From a virus: 53,434 nucleotides of DNA. Of this stretch, positions 20,201-27,400 are shown in pieces (position 1 is the first letter of the stretch; every line of letters begins with the position of its first letter). The position numbers and the translations under genes are program-made. The notes below the pieces were generated by a model. The model saw only the letters and a list, made by a program, of their open reading frames with translations, was not told the DNA's origin and searched no databases. Location: IMG/VR virus record IMGVR_UViG_3300006923_002342, positions 1 to 53,434 of that record, one strand, 5' to 3'.

Positions 20201-20713
20201 ACTAGCAGTATTATAGATATTTAAATTATCAAATTGTAAAGTAAGTTCAGGATTAGTTTGAGAATTAAGAGAATAATTTACATTATTCCCCTTAAAAAAG
20301 ATCCATTCCCTATTACTTGGAGCATCATATCCTGTGCCTGCGTCTATAACAGACCCATAAGATTGTCCAAAATTAATATATCCAGTTGTACGAGGATAGT
20401 CATTTTCAAAAATATATCGGTCAAGATAGGTTCCAGAAAGATTCCAATTAATTTTCTCTTTTAAAGAACCATCATAAGGATATTCGTTTAAAATATAGTT
20501 ATAAGCATCTTCATAATATTTCTCGGCTGATCCATAAATTGCAAAATTAGAGGCGGTTGAAAAATCAACAGAAGGTATAAACCTTTGTTTTTGTTTTATA
20601 TTTGATTTTAAATAATCTGCTGATTCGACTCCAGAGCCAACCGAATTTTGAGAAGCATTTTCTAAAAGCTTTTCAGACTTTTTCCCACTAAAAAGATCCT
20701 TAATATTGGCCAT
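11252..20713 (-). CDS. Giant virion protein with LamG-like domain, 3153 aa
   Basis: The largest gene in the window (9.5 kb). Residues about 50-100 contain FAIYGSAEKYYEDAYNYILN, a stretch I associate with structural proteins of uncultured marine phages. Residues about 183-360 look like a concanavalin/LamG-type jelly roll (LSVEFWLNKSTF, SWNHFALTFVNT, GRLYTNG, FSGSLDEFRFWKKRRT), a fold that usually binds glycans. Most of the rest is Ser, Thr, Asn and Tyr-rich beta-type sequence. The C-terminal 90 residues are disordered, with a PPPPPPSP run and two copies of a SDNSLG motif, the last at the C-terminus (LGGG). No signal peptide or membrane segment is visible. A role in tail fibre, baseplate periphery or receptor contact is inferred. 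The ATG has only a weak GAG-type ribosome site four bases after the previous stop. Confidence 0.8.
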   Translation of the reverse strand: MANIKDLFSGKKSEKLLENASQNSVGSGVESADYLKSNIKQKQRFIPSVDFSTASNFAIYGSAEKYYEDAYNYILNEYPYDGSLKEKINWNLSGTYLDRYIFENDYPRTTGYINFGQSYGSVIDAGTGYDAPSNREWIFFKGNNVNYSLNSQTNPELTLQFDNLNIYNTASQGLSNLELEGSGGLSVEFWLNKSTFNASDESRRQVIVDIWNSGTYDTAGYGRFRVEISGTEGGVVNPNFNVELLSGSAGFSWQGVTPGGIPSVVLSGSTLTGSWNHFALTFVNTGSQMAGRLYTNGNLTYTLIGGTTMGTVTGSMLGQIGSLITAVSGGNEIQGDGKFSGSLDEFRFWKKRRTAKEVGQYWFSQVGGGTNTDLTLATSASTKYSYENPVDLGVYYKFNEGIINTSSVNAKDALVVDYAGRVTNGQWEGYTVTSRNTGSAIMSASAAAYEFQDPILYATHPLVSSSKTTMMSLGKLHDVKNNSSIFGTLPQWITADDENNSKSALKQLTQIMSSYFDTLYLQTQAITSLKNKDYISGSDKPFPFSNRLIDGSGFLTSEIFTKATDLEYLDARNDKKLFTEKVNELKNLIYQNVYNNLINIYKTKGTMKSFRNLIRCFGVDEELISIRLYGDQITHKILDNYENATVRKRYANFYTENNLDAVVYQQTASSNAYSRGYISSSAEVQYRGNTYELESFFPKDPEKGNSYYFNTSFPTASVFGSHTSGAAGSTAWGSPDYGQFQVQTVRPDIRRSAAYFQLTCSNDGLGMFPRLTSSVFQEVYDNSRWNLAVRIKPKKYPLAAGVSGSSVGQYDVEFSGYNYVLDVLNNSFLVTASISSANAQNFLKANKRFFVGAHRTNTTGTILQRSNTKSTSLRVWMDYLSSGTLAAHAKDVTNFGSSNPYRDAYLTEEGAKLGSKNVKAIPQLETLILNWDFENVTSSDAGGNFTVQDTSVASSGSNDYTSRWGWLGPIGQYQHTGKGYGFLTNSTSSIDRRYVHTLIQQPPEIINSSDMVSLVDEGQNKLFTKDSRPEQYFFAFEKSMYNIISREMINIFGTIVDFNNLIGQPVNRYRSEYKDMQKLRQLYFERVQNTIELEKFVEYFKWLDSALSVMLQQLVPGSARFSENLRTMVESHVLERNKYQSKFPSLEKKNQNQSLPEAGVFGINEMLYSGKRGTAPIPNSATGSNCEWWLERADRNNTNITSGDASVNAQRNTIRLANDFRSGSGPTLAVSRNSTTTTTTYEGQAYAVRNFTKIYRLDVDEQPVIHGGSNFAKNKTVEYTHESLKFDSSEQLTITASSIPGEKGCNDVIIPNSKTKLDAKVTNSEKPYGYTSGKSNIFAPFSLYSSSVTTGYAADVGTNFRTKTAIDNYHDDIYGDDKGIPIQGPFTQHHVGGRQHRHININSAATDTTATRPEAWNLTLASNTLTIGSRTAHQPRATMIRDAYAKRPLNIANIKWGTSSAVAGNYRFGYEILQTSGRSLNNRYFIANGGFSPTSSDTGIFSGAIDYALPRFDLTGTNKSIFVERFNAPGGPEVSSRGCLDVNAEEFSVYNELNYRNLMVREALDSWLTEHCGQFGISPTGSPGDGTVPSEHTVNPFGYNNVIAAYHKVNRNPVTVGALIGTSSTQLTTSVNYDNWFVQHDIPQSTLQYKWIADSYNRDKTQPFGYVGGCHDAGGLVPFSVPSGTTSMTASVVQLATASIWQPYTDIFTVNFAQYSFYNPDRTFSNYYRTQLTESSNTISPGSQFYTDGVIAPTINAYFNNVNGPYGHPSWKHLRAGDTPVPRFHKKNNILSVGSKRGIVTVPHGSGSNLPATYFDPRTDPNNIINYTEPPVTFKFRPLISELTDVQLQHSFGNNLCLWTQRGLPFNNPVKSIGEYLGGINNKTDAQIYNKLIESDDYNTDFHSLTYAEVSYPRSANTGLGKTRSRTRYAETASVIDNYSPGFPPTASLSIGHNGIDRAPNVRRTFWKTAYYERNRYLPQMAPSFVSPGYPSFQTTISNSCGNADGMARSVWPFGGEPIVYNPPSVNPGHEAVTVSSLSGASSFALNNGLDTGELNSINTARIGGMLGGVTGSINPTSYLHQLYINPSASAFYYWLPSIGDAILYSQAPNNTLWTQWGPWSATSASYIQQILSSVNKGMKWRTNIDAGKDPWYDSYEAYAENIRGLSQTRTILPEFKISDNMEYYVNTAGNNFRAQNDKFLSLDGGNVTSSALTHTSPGNQRGFDENFFKEYSFSDFQKYFGTFAADYKLNKIAINCSAVKKLLPYKGFYPADRTTQLVSLFSGTFGPHLGGGALSASNSAPEPTARVQSGSDQLAMQALLQPFFAPGILYNTIKSGIAVDWGVFTGSTATVSVDEYPGYEYNVRNPDTRFPFKSLLNPLQYVPHSQSDGTHRLLHNAPSYYVSQPDREPMRFPYAEFSPSHPEETTTDLYSSAMHNYLAEIPNFFLQDSQLQSIESRPAGDIQVEAGKIYVMDAYIEKTNNAPNDELIMVQDYFNGYVSSSFPFFASSSYPTNAKNPLNPNTSGSESLRIGTVWGPPGAGVTGSYNGKYFGPGWNANRGTYAASSSAWQAGGGTVPLRDGDPSYAPVTPPYFYGKAKVRLMFTASIEDAQTAGGGLGFRWAEVMNRMTMSFKGVDDPRRNAWTKFDEPNQTDEYRFGYSNFSYQAMMDVTASLNVQGILSPDPSNMSLDRWVISPYMETPVLDFSSSQAPEYGYGRGMWSGYGEVPQNHKGIFFGVERTPNLFIGIHSSSLPAGNGIVMENQERFRDMTEWFKGVSPIALSPGGLSTANAPCDEVDLAATGISSANTAFALKRKIGQLAHTKMISEAIVAIPFSTRRVYANSGMSKTVHSPIMGKYFFTMGGESKRASRNLFRNTRTNKLNSGFAIPGTVMLGGGGPGSDLATWGLDAPVRDTSVSILSEMMEKYILPPELDFNRYSDIEPFVMYMIEFEHELDRDDLKDIWQGVMPKIAMTPELDSQGISHEMKNYEFFGGRPLPAQAEIRWMVFKVKKRAAINYWATTKDSDDGAISTGGRSLMYQDLMALKANSFINPLGYEYSYNWPYDNFSLIELAQVEVGNNFGRRPPPPPPSPTRNEPRREAPPEAEAGNVSATPPQNPPSSDNSLGSKRAESGRAGASSQDPGTDPSDNSLGGG

Positions 20714-20717
20714 AGTT

Positions 20718-22262
20718 TCACTCTATTACACGAAATTTAAAAGTTTCAGGTTGTTCTTGATAAGCGCCATTGATATGATAAACAAATTTTATTCCGTAAG
20801 CATATCCAGCTTCCAGCATATTCATGTCTAAATCAAAATAACTCCCAGTTACATCGTATGAAAGTCTAGTATGATTTAAACTACCAGTTCCATATAAAAT
20901 AACATCCTTTTCATCAATCATCCTGAAAATTTTAAAATAAGCATCTTCAACAATATCATTTTGAATTTGTTTAGACGCTACTGTGTAAATAGTTGGGCTC
21001 CAATCTTTTAATCGCGTAAATAGGCGGAATCGGGCAGAGTCTTGGTTATAGTACGAAGGTTCCAAATTTGTAATAGTGGTAACATAACGAGGAATAGAGT
21101 ATATATTCGAAGAATTAAACTTCTGAGGTATAAAAGAGCCTGTGTGATATATCTTAACACCAGCAGTTGTAATTGCGGAGCCAGATGAGCCTGAAAACCA
21201 TCTATCAAACGCCAAACTTGCAGTGGTATCAAGGGCAAAGGATGCGCTATAAATTCCAGTATCAACCCAACCACCAGTAATGGGGCTATTTGGCGTAGCA
21301 GTTAGTAGCTCGCCTTGGCTAGCCGAAGTATATGTATTGACATATATCGGACCCGTTCCAATGTTTGCAAGATTTTTTGGCTGACCCCTTACATAATTGT
21401 ATAGATAGAGTGTGTTTAAATTGTCTGCGGCACTTAGATTTGAACTAGAAACATAAAAACTACCACGCTGATCTTTGCGCGTAGAGTTCCACCTAGCCTC
21501 AATCACCGGACGAGAAAAAAAGTATTCACTGCTTCGGGCAGAAAACTTTTTAGTGTAATACGAACGTTGGCCCATGGCTTGGCTTCCGGTTAACATTACC
21601 CCAACACCATAATTGTCATATCCGTCGCCCGACGTTCCTATAATCCACTGCTCTACAAGACCTGTAATTTTAACCTCTAGATCACCAGTTCCATCTTCTC
21701 CAAATGTTTGAGTATAATTAAACTCATCATATGTGGTAACAGGCGAGCCATTCCAAGAAGCACTCAAATAGCTGCCGCCGTCTGTGCTTGATGTTAAGCT
21801 TCGACCGGAATTATTTGTCCATTCTGTGGCCGCTTGAGCATTGATCCAATTAGAGCCAGTTCCATTGTATGTTACATCCGAATATTCGTCCATATCCAAG
21901 CCATCCCCTTCTTGCCATGATTGCGAAACAGGAGAAATAACAAGAGTAAAGTTTCTAGGCAGTGTTGAGGTGTGTTTTACATTATAAAGCCTCAAATAAA
22001 AATCTACACTTCCGCTTGCTGGAATTGTACCAGCTGTTCTATCAGATTGAATGGTGGTGGTTGCATCAGCAGTAACCACTGGGAATTTAATAAGTAATTT
22101 GGACTCTTCATAAGAGGAACTAGATTCTTGAGCATAAATCGAAAAAACCTCTAAAGAATCAGCCAAGCCCATGTTACTACTAGTCCCGCGAGTAATTAAG
22201 TTTGGTTGAAAAGCGTTCGTAATAGTGTTATCGTTTATGGCAGTATATCTTTTGATTCCCAT
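20718..22262 (-). CDS. Putative virion protein with DNRLRE-like segment, 514 aa
   Basis: It sits between the gp6 homologue and the giant LamG protein. The N-terminus (TRGTSSNMGLADSLEVFS, then SKLLIKFPV) resembles DNRLRE-type beta domains, in which a sample phrase of this kind precedes a strand that opens a jelly-roll. The middle is aromatic and beta-rich, and the C-terminal part has GYAYGIKFVYHINGAYQEQP. No catalytic motif is visible. ATG at 22262 overlaps the TAA of the gp6-type gene by one base (TAATG), so the two are translationally coupled, which argues for co-assembly in the baseplate or tail. The family resemblance is weak and the function is inferred. Confidence 0.7.
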   Translation of the reverse strand: MGIKRYTAINDNTITNAFQPNLITRGTSSNMGLADSLEVFSIYAQESSSSYEESKLLIKFPVVTADATTTIQSDRTAGTIPASGSVDFYLRLYNVKHTSTLPRNFTLVISPVSQSWQEGDGLDMDEYSDVTYNGTGSNWINAQAATEWTNNSGRSLTSSTDGGSYLSASWNGSPVTTYDEFNYTQTFGEDGTGDLEVKITGLVEQWIIGTSGDGYDNYGVGVMLTGSQAMGQRSYYTKKFSARSSEYFFSRPVIEARWNSTRKDQRGSFYVSSSNLSAADNLNTLYLYNYVRGQPKNLANIGTGPIYVNTYTSASQGELLTATPNSPITGGWVDTGIYSASFALDTTASLAFDRWFSGSSGSAITTAGVKIYHTGSFIPQKFNSSNIYSIPRYVTTITNLEPSYYNQDSARFRLFTRLKDWSPTIYTVASKQIQNDIVEDAYFKIFRMIDEKDVILYGTGSLNHTRLSYDVTGSYFDLDMNMLEAGYAYGIKFVYHINGAYQEQPETFKFRVIE

Positions 22263-24064
22263 TATTTGATCGTTCCTTTAATGTCTACGGCTGGGTATTT
22301 GATTTCGAAAACCACATTCTTTGGGCAATCAATATAGCTTCCATCTGCGGAATAAAGCATGTTAATATCAACCGGATTACTGGCATAATTTAATCCAGAT
22401 TTTTGAACAATTTTAACCTTTGTAACATCAATAATACCCTTCATCTTATTAAGTTGGGTATATATGTCTGATACATAAAAAGGTTGGCCAATTTCAAATT
22501 TACTTGCATAATATGCAGCCAATTTAGAAGCTGCGTCACTTAGTACATCAAACTTGTTGGTATCTAAAGCCGCGATGGCCGCGAATTCAATTCCAATATT
22601 TATAATCTTTGCATCTAAAATGTCAATGGTGTCACTTATCATTCTAGCTTGATTCAACCATTGTTTTAAGTTTTCCTTTATGGTAGAATTAGAAATAGCT
22701 AGCGTTCCATCCGATGCTTCTGATAAGACATATAAATTCAAATTTCTGCGCAAAGAAGTTGAATCACGAACGATATTTACTCGCTTAACTGCTCCATATT
22801 TTGCAGGCATCGAATAACATAAACTTTGATAATCTTCTGAGGTTACTGCGCGGTTTTGGGAAGAAAAGACATTATAAATTCTATGTTTTAATTCTTCTGT
22901 CGTTGGCAACGCAACATCACCTACAATTGGCTGATCATTATTGACTTCTAAAGAACTGACAACGCTTGATAGTGCATTAGAGCTTAATGAACTGAGTTCT
23001 TTGAAGTCCCAAATTGGGGTGTCAATATTGGTCAGAGCATTCGCAGAAATATTTACGTTATCAGAATCATTAACACGGTATAAAACAGTCAACGTTGTGT
23101 TGGAAGGGGCCACACCAAATTTATCAGTTTTTAGGAAATTTCCTGGATCAATGCTGGTATCAGATATATAATCCTTTCCATGGACCTTTAACACAACTTT
23201 GCTTGGATCTACTATAGAATCAATAGATAAAGTGGTGTTTTTAGTTCCGAACCCAAATTGTAAAAATGTATCTTCTTGAGTTCGTTCAATCACAAATCGT
23301 CGGGGAACAACGAAAGGTCTTAAAAGGTTCTGGGTAATAGAACTATTATCGCCGCGATTGAGGGTGGGCTTATAAATGGTGTCTTGTGATAAATAATCTA
23401 CCTCATAATATTCGTTACCTTCAGAATCCACTACAGACATGACTTCTGTAATATTATCTCCGCTTAATTTTAACTTTAGAAATTTTTGAAACTTGCCAAC
23501 TACCAAGGATTCTCGATTTATTCTTCCAGAAACAACTTGTCCACGAGCACGAATGGCATAGCTTATAATTGCGCCTGTGCTTGAATTTACTTCTGCGATG
23601 ACTAGTTCGTTATTTGGATCTGAAAAATCGACATCTTCATTCAAAATAAATGCTGAATTATCAATAGAAGACACTTCACTTCCACGTTTTAAAATTGGCA
23701 TATAGTTGGTATCAGGCCCAGTACCAACAGTCGCGGCGGGGACAATAATATAAAATATTGCTTCACCCACGGATGCTGCTGCGGGATTGAAGCGATATCC
23801 CATTTGTCGCCCTAATTTAATAACATTATCATATTCAATTGCAGTATCAAGAAAGGATTCGTTAACACTATAATCTAAATAAAATGATAAAATGTCGCCG
23901 ATATATGCAGTAGTGTCCAGCATAAGCGAACCAAAGCCGGATTCGCTGAAGTCTTTAAAAGAATTAGGGTAATAACGTTTTGCGTAATCTACTAAATCTT
24001 CTTTAATGCTGTTAAAATCTCTTGATGTATAATCAATAAGTGGATATTGTTTTTTTGAGCCCAA
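22262..24064 (-). CDS. 6: Baseplate wedge protein, gp6 / baseplate-J type, 600 aa
   Basis: Likely the T4 gp6-type subunit that forms the inner ring of the baseplate and links the wedges. The N-terminus has PLIDYTSRDFNSIKEDL (residues 8-24) and GFGSLMLDTTAYIGDILSFY (43-62), both typical of gp6/baseplate-J proteins. Residues about 395-430 carry NRAVTSEDYQSL and YGAVKRVNIV, the usual baseplate-J core. The length is close to T4 gp6. The frame begins at TTG (24064), the first possible start after an in-frame TGA. AGAGG eight bases upstream supports it. The gene lies directly after the gp25-type gene, the standard pairing of contractile tails, and overlaps the next gene by one base. Confidence 0.9.
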   Translation of the reverse strand: MGSKKQYPLIDYTSRDFNSIKEDLVDYAKRYYPNSFKDFSESGFGSLMLDTTAYIGDILSFYLDYSVNESFLDTAIEYDNVIKLGRQMGYRFNPAAASVGEAIFYIIVPAATVGTGPDTNYMPILKRGSEVSSIDNSAFILNEDVDFSDPNNELVIAEVNSSTGAIISYAIRARGQVVSGRINRESLVVGKFQKFLKLKLSGDNITEVMSVVDSEGNEYYEVDYLSQDTIYKPTLNRGDNSSITQNLLRPFVVPRRFVIERTQEDTFLQFGFGTKNTTLSIDSIVDPSKVVLKVHGKDYISDTSIDPGNFLKTDKFGVAPSNTTLTVLYRVNDSDNVNISANALTNIDTPIWDFKELSSLSSNALSSVVSSLEVNNDQPIVGDVALPTTEELKHRIYNVFSSQNRAVTSEDYQSLCYSMPAKYGAVKRVNIVRDSTSLRRNLNLYVLSEASDGTLAISNSTIKENLKQWLNQARMISDTIDILDAKIINIGIEFAAIAALDTNKFDVLSDAASKLAAYYASKFEIGQPFYVSDIYTQLNKMKGIIDVTKVKIVQKSGLNYASNPVDINMLYSADGSYIDCPKNVVFEIKYPAVDIKGTIK

Positions 24065-24090
24065 TCAAAGTTCCTCTCTCTATCAAATAA

Positions 24091-24480
24091 TTAGTCTACG
24101 GGTAAAGTTAGTTCTAAATTGTCTATTTCATCCAAAGGGATAATTGTATATTCTACCCTTACACTTAGAAAATTGGGATCGATGCCCTCAGTTTCGGCAG
24201 CACTATTAAAAATGATATTATCAACAGTAATATAGGGGAGATACTTCTTAACTTGTTGTTTTATCTTCCCGGATATTCGGCCATACAATCCGGGGTTGTC
24301 CATTTCAAACAAAAATCTTTTTAATCCAATCCCAAAATTTACATCCATTATTCGTTCACCGGGTATAGTGAACATTAAATTTTTGAAATTCTGTTTAACC
24401 AAATCTTTGTAAGCAGTTATCATCATATAACCGTTTATACTATCTCTAACAAGTGGAAGTTTTGGGGTGATTCCTGACAT
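24091..24480 (-). CDS. 25: Baseplate wedge protein, gp25-like, 129 aa
   Basis: A member of the gp25/GPW family, a small wedge subunit that contacts the sheath and starts its polymerisation in contractile tails and type VI secretion systems. The diagnostic segment is PGERIMDVNFGIGLKRFLFE (residues 40-59), matching the family pattern of a Glu-Arg pair, then FGxGLxxxLFE. The length is normal for the family. It precedes the gp6-type gene with a 26-base gap. The start ATG has an AAGGAGAAG ribosome site. Despite old annotations of this family as lysozyme, no muramidase catalytic site is visible. Confidence 0.93.
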   Translation of the reverse strand: MSGITPKLPLVRDSINGYMMITAYKDLVKQNFKNLMFTIPGERIMDVNFGIGLKRFLFEMDNPGLYGRISGKIKQQVKKYLPYITVDNIIFNSAAETEGIDPNFLSVRVEYTIIPLDEIDNLELTLPVD

Positions 24481-24494
24481 TTATATCTTCTCCT

Positions 24495-27400
24495 TTATAT
24501 ATCTGAACTTGGTGGTGCCAAGCCATCGATAATATTACATGCTTCTGGTGAGCCCGCTATGCTATTGGCATATTTGACTTCCTTATTAAATAGTTTGTCG
24601 AGCCAATCTGACGGTGGCATTGAATTTAACCACATTGGTTCTGGTCGCCAATCCATTCCCCAATAAGCCAAACCAAATGGCGTGATGGGTAAACCTGGCC
24701 AAAACATTGGAAGAAGTGTTATCGGGAGGAGTGCCATTGAAATCCACATAATTTGAGGTTCAGGGATGAAATTTTCATCTATAGGCTCAAACCATTCATC
24801 GGGGGGATCGGTTGGGGTAGAGTCTTTACATGCTTGCGGTCCATCCAATAAGTTTCCGAAAGCAGATCCAAATTGTTGCGTAGTATTTGCCATAACTTGA
24901 CCTTGTGCGATCAACTGGTTAACCAAGTGTATAGAATCTCTAATCATTTTTGAAACAGCGATATTAATGTCATATGCCTCTACAAAGCCCTTAAAAATCA
25001 ACACAGCTGTTTTCGCGATCATCATTATTAGTTGTTGGGCCAATCCAGCCCATGGAATACCATTTAGTGATAGCAATTGGAGATCGAGGCTTGATGGCGT
25101 ACTACACCCAGCTGTTTGATAATTCCCAGAATTAAGAAGAGTTATAAAAATATCTTTTAATCTTATCTTTGTTGGGTCGAAGGCTTCGGTAACACCCTTA
25201 TAAGAACGTAAATACTCAGAACTATAGATCTGGTTCAAAGACAGCATCCGATCTACAGGGAAAAGATACCTAAATAATGACTTATATTCAGGTGAATTCG
25301 TGAGTTGAGGGATAAGTGCGCTTCGGTAATTCTGAATGAATTGTTGCTCAAAAAAGCCAATATCTATGGCATCTGGTGTTCCATCTGAGTCAGCTTTGGT
25401 ATAGCGATTGCCGGTGTTGGCTATATCGCTCATTAGCGTCAACGGATCGATTTCTACTTCTGAACATACCATCGGAACTACATGTGCCCAATTGTTTCCA
25501 TTGGGAACAAAAAAGGCTTTTTGATACAAAGAAGATTTAGGAGTTGCTGCCGTAGTTTGGGCAATATTATCAAAAGGTGGAAGGGAACCAAAACCCGCAG
25601 CAGCCTCAGTTTCATACATATTTAAAATAGGATCAATAGCATGATTTCTTGAACACTGAGAGTCCGATGTATGCATGGGCGCCGTATGTGTAAAAATGTT
25701 ATTGGTTGAAGCTGCTTGTTCCATGGGAGTGACATACGAAATTCTTACACCCAAATAAACACTTTGAAAGAAATCTCCCAACACTAGCTCGTCTCGATCT
25801 GCAACTAGATTTACACCTAAATCTTTTTCCATAGCTTCGCCACAGGCTTGAAAATCGTCTAAATCTGTTACCAGAGCCTTAGTAATCGGTTGGGGTCTAC
25901 AGTCATTTGATAACAGAGCACTGATTGATAGTGGCACCTTCCCACCAGAAGTGAATCTCTCGTCAATGTAATCCTGAAATTCATTAATATTTACAACACC
26001 TTTTAAAAATTCGGTGCGAGAACCCCTGTCAACATAATTAGAGTTCGACCATTTGGCTTTGCGGACTGGAAGCACATAAATGGAGCCTGCGGGGATGAAC
26101 TTTGGATTATGTTCACCCGGCGTAAAATTATCAATTTCGTGGAGGGGCACTCCTTGATAAGCCTGCTCCTCAACACGCAAATAATATTCTTTAATAAAGT
26201 TTCCATTTTCAAAACTTTTGCCTGGGTTTGCCTCTGGTGGTGTTGGTTCGCGACCAACGCCGTTTTCTTGAATGGACTTTAACAAATTTGTGGACAACTC
26301 TTTTCTTTCGGTAAAAGCTTTTTTAAAATCGTCTACAGCTTCTTCCAGTTCATCGATCCACTCCTGATACTTAAACACAACTCCACCAGGGGCTTGGGTT
26401 TTTTCCCACTTTAATAGTTCTATAATCGTGAGTATATCAAAATCTAAAAGACTAACATACGGCATTCCCTCTCCCAGCAAATTAGACGCTCGCTGAAACA
26501 AACGATAAGAATATGGATTGGTATTGGGGTTTGAAGCAGCAGAAAGGCCATAAAAAGACGGTTGTCTTGAGTCCGCACCAACAGTCAACCCATCTCCACT
26601 GAGCGCAGCATGTGTCTGTGAATCAAAAGGGGTGTTGGAGCGATTTATAGTATCAGTCCAGCTCCTCCTAGATGGCATTCGTTGGCCGCCCACATCATAA
26701 CCCCATGTAGGATCTATTAATTTCCAACCTATTTTTCCATTAGGAAATGGTGTGCCGCGCCAGGGGCCGACTTCAACCCCGTCTATTGTTATCCATCGTA
26801 AGAATTGTGCTTCAAACTCAAAACGATTATTAAAGTCCGGCGCGGGATCTTGTTCCCAAGAATGCGACCAGGAGGCGTTGGTCGAGCTGCGATATTGTCT
26901 TATCTTGGCTTCGTGGGTGTCGGCGAGGGGGCTTTGCAAAGCGCGTGGATACCAATATCCCTGATAATAAGTTTGATTTTTAGAACTTCCATTGTCCGAA
27001 GAACGTCTGGAATCAGTAGGTTGTCTTGCTCCCCGGTAAACGCTATAAGGCCCAAATGGTGGGTTAATGAGGCCCTTTCCAGTAATCCAGGCCGGTGGTT
27101 CAATTCCGCTGCCGCCCCAGTTATGACGATCCCACACGTAATTGTATTTAAATTTAAACGATTTTCTACTAGTAAAGGCCGCAGTGGAATCACTGAAAAG
27201 TTTTCCGGGTCTATCGCCTGTGTTGGGGCTGTAATTCGCCACCAACGGACCACGCGCATTAATAGAAGTTCCTGATGCGAGCATCTTGAGGAGAACAGAC
27301 ATCACTTTCTTTTCAGAATCAGAAACCCCATAATTATAAAGAGTGGGTTCGTTTTGTGGAGCATCTAACCCAAGAATGGTGTTTCTGCCTGCTGTGGTAA

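Noticed and set aside
24091-24480. Lysozyme annotation of the gp25-type protein
   Set aside because: The family is often labelled lysozyme, but the visible motif is that of a structural wedge subunit and no catalytic Glu/Asp arrangement is seen.
26805-27275. 156-residue open frame on the plus strand
   Set aside because: It lies fully inside the 2582-residue gene on the other strand, has no ribosome site or recognisable motif, and would be the only plus-strand gene. Composition-driven shadow.
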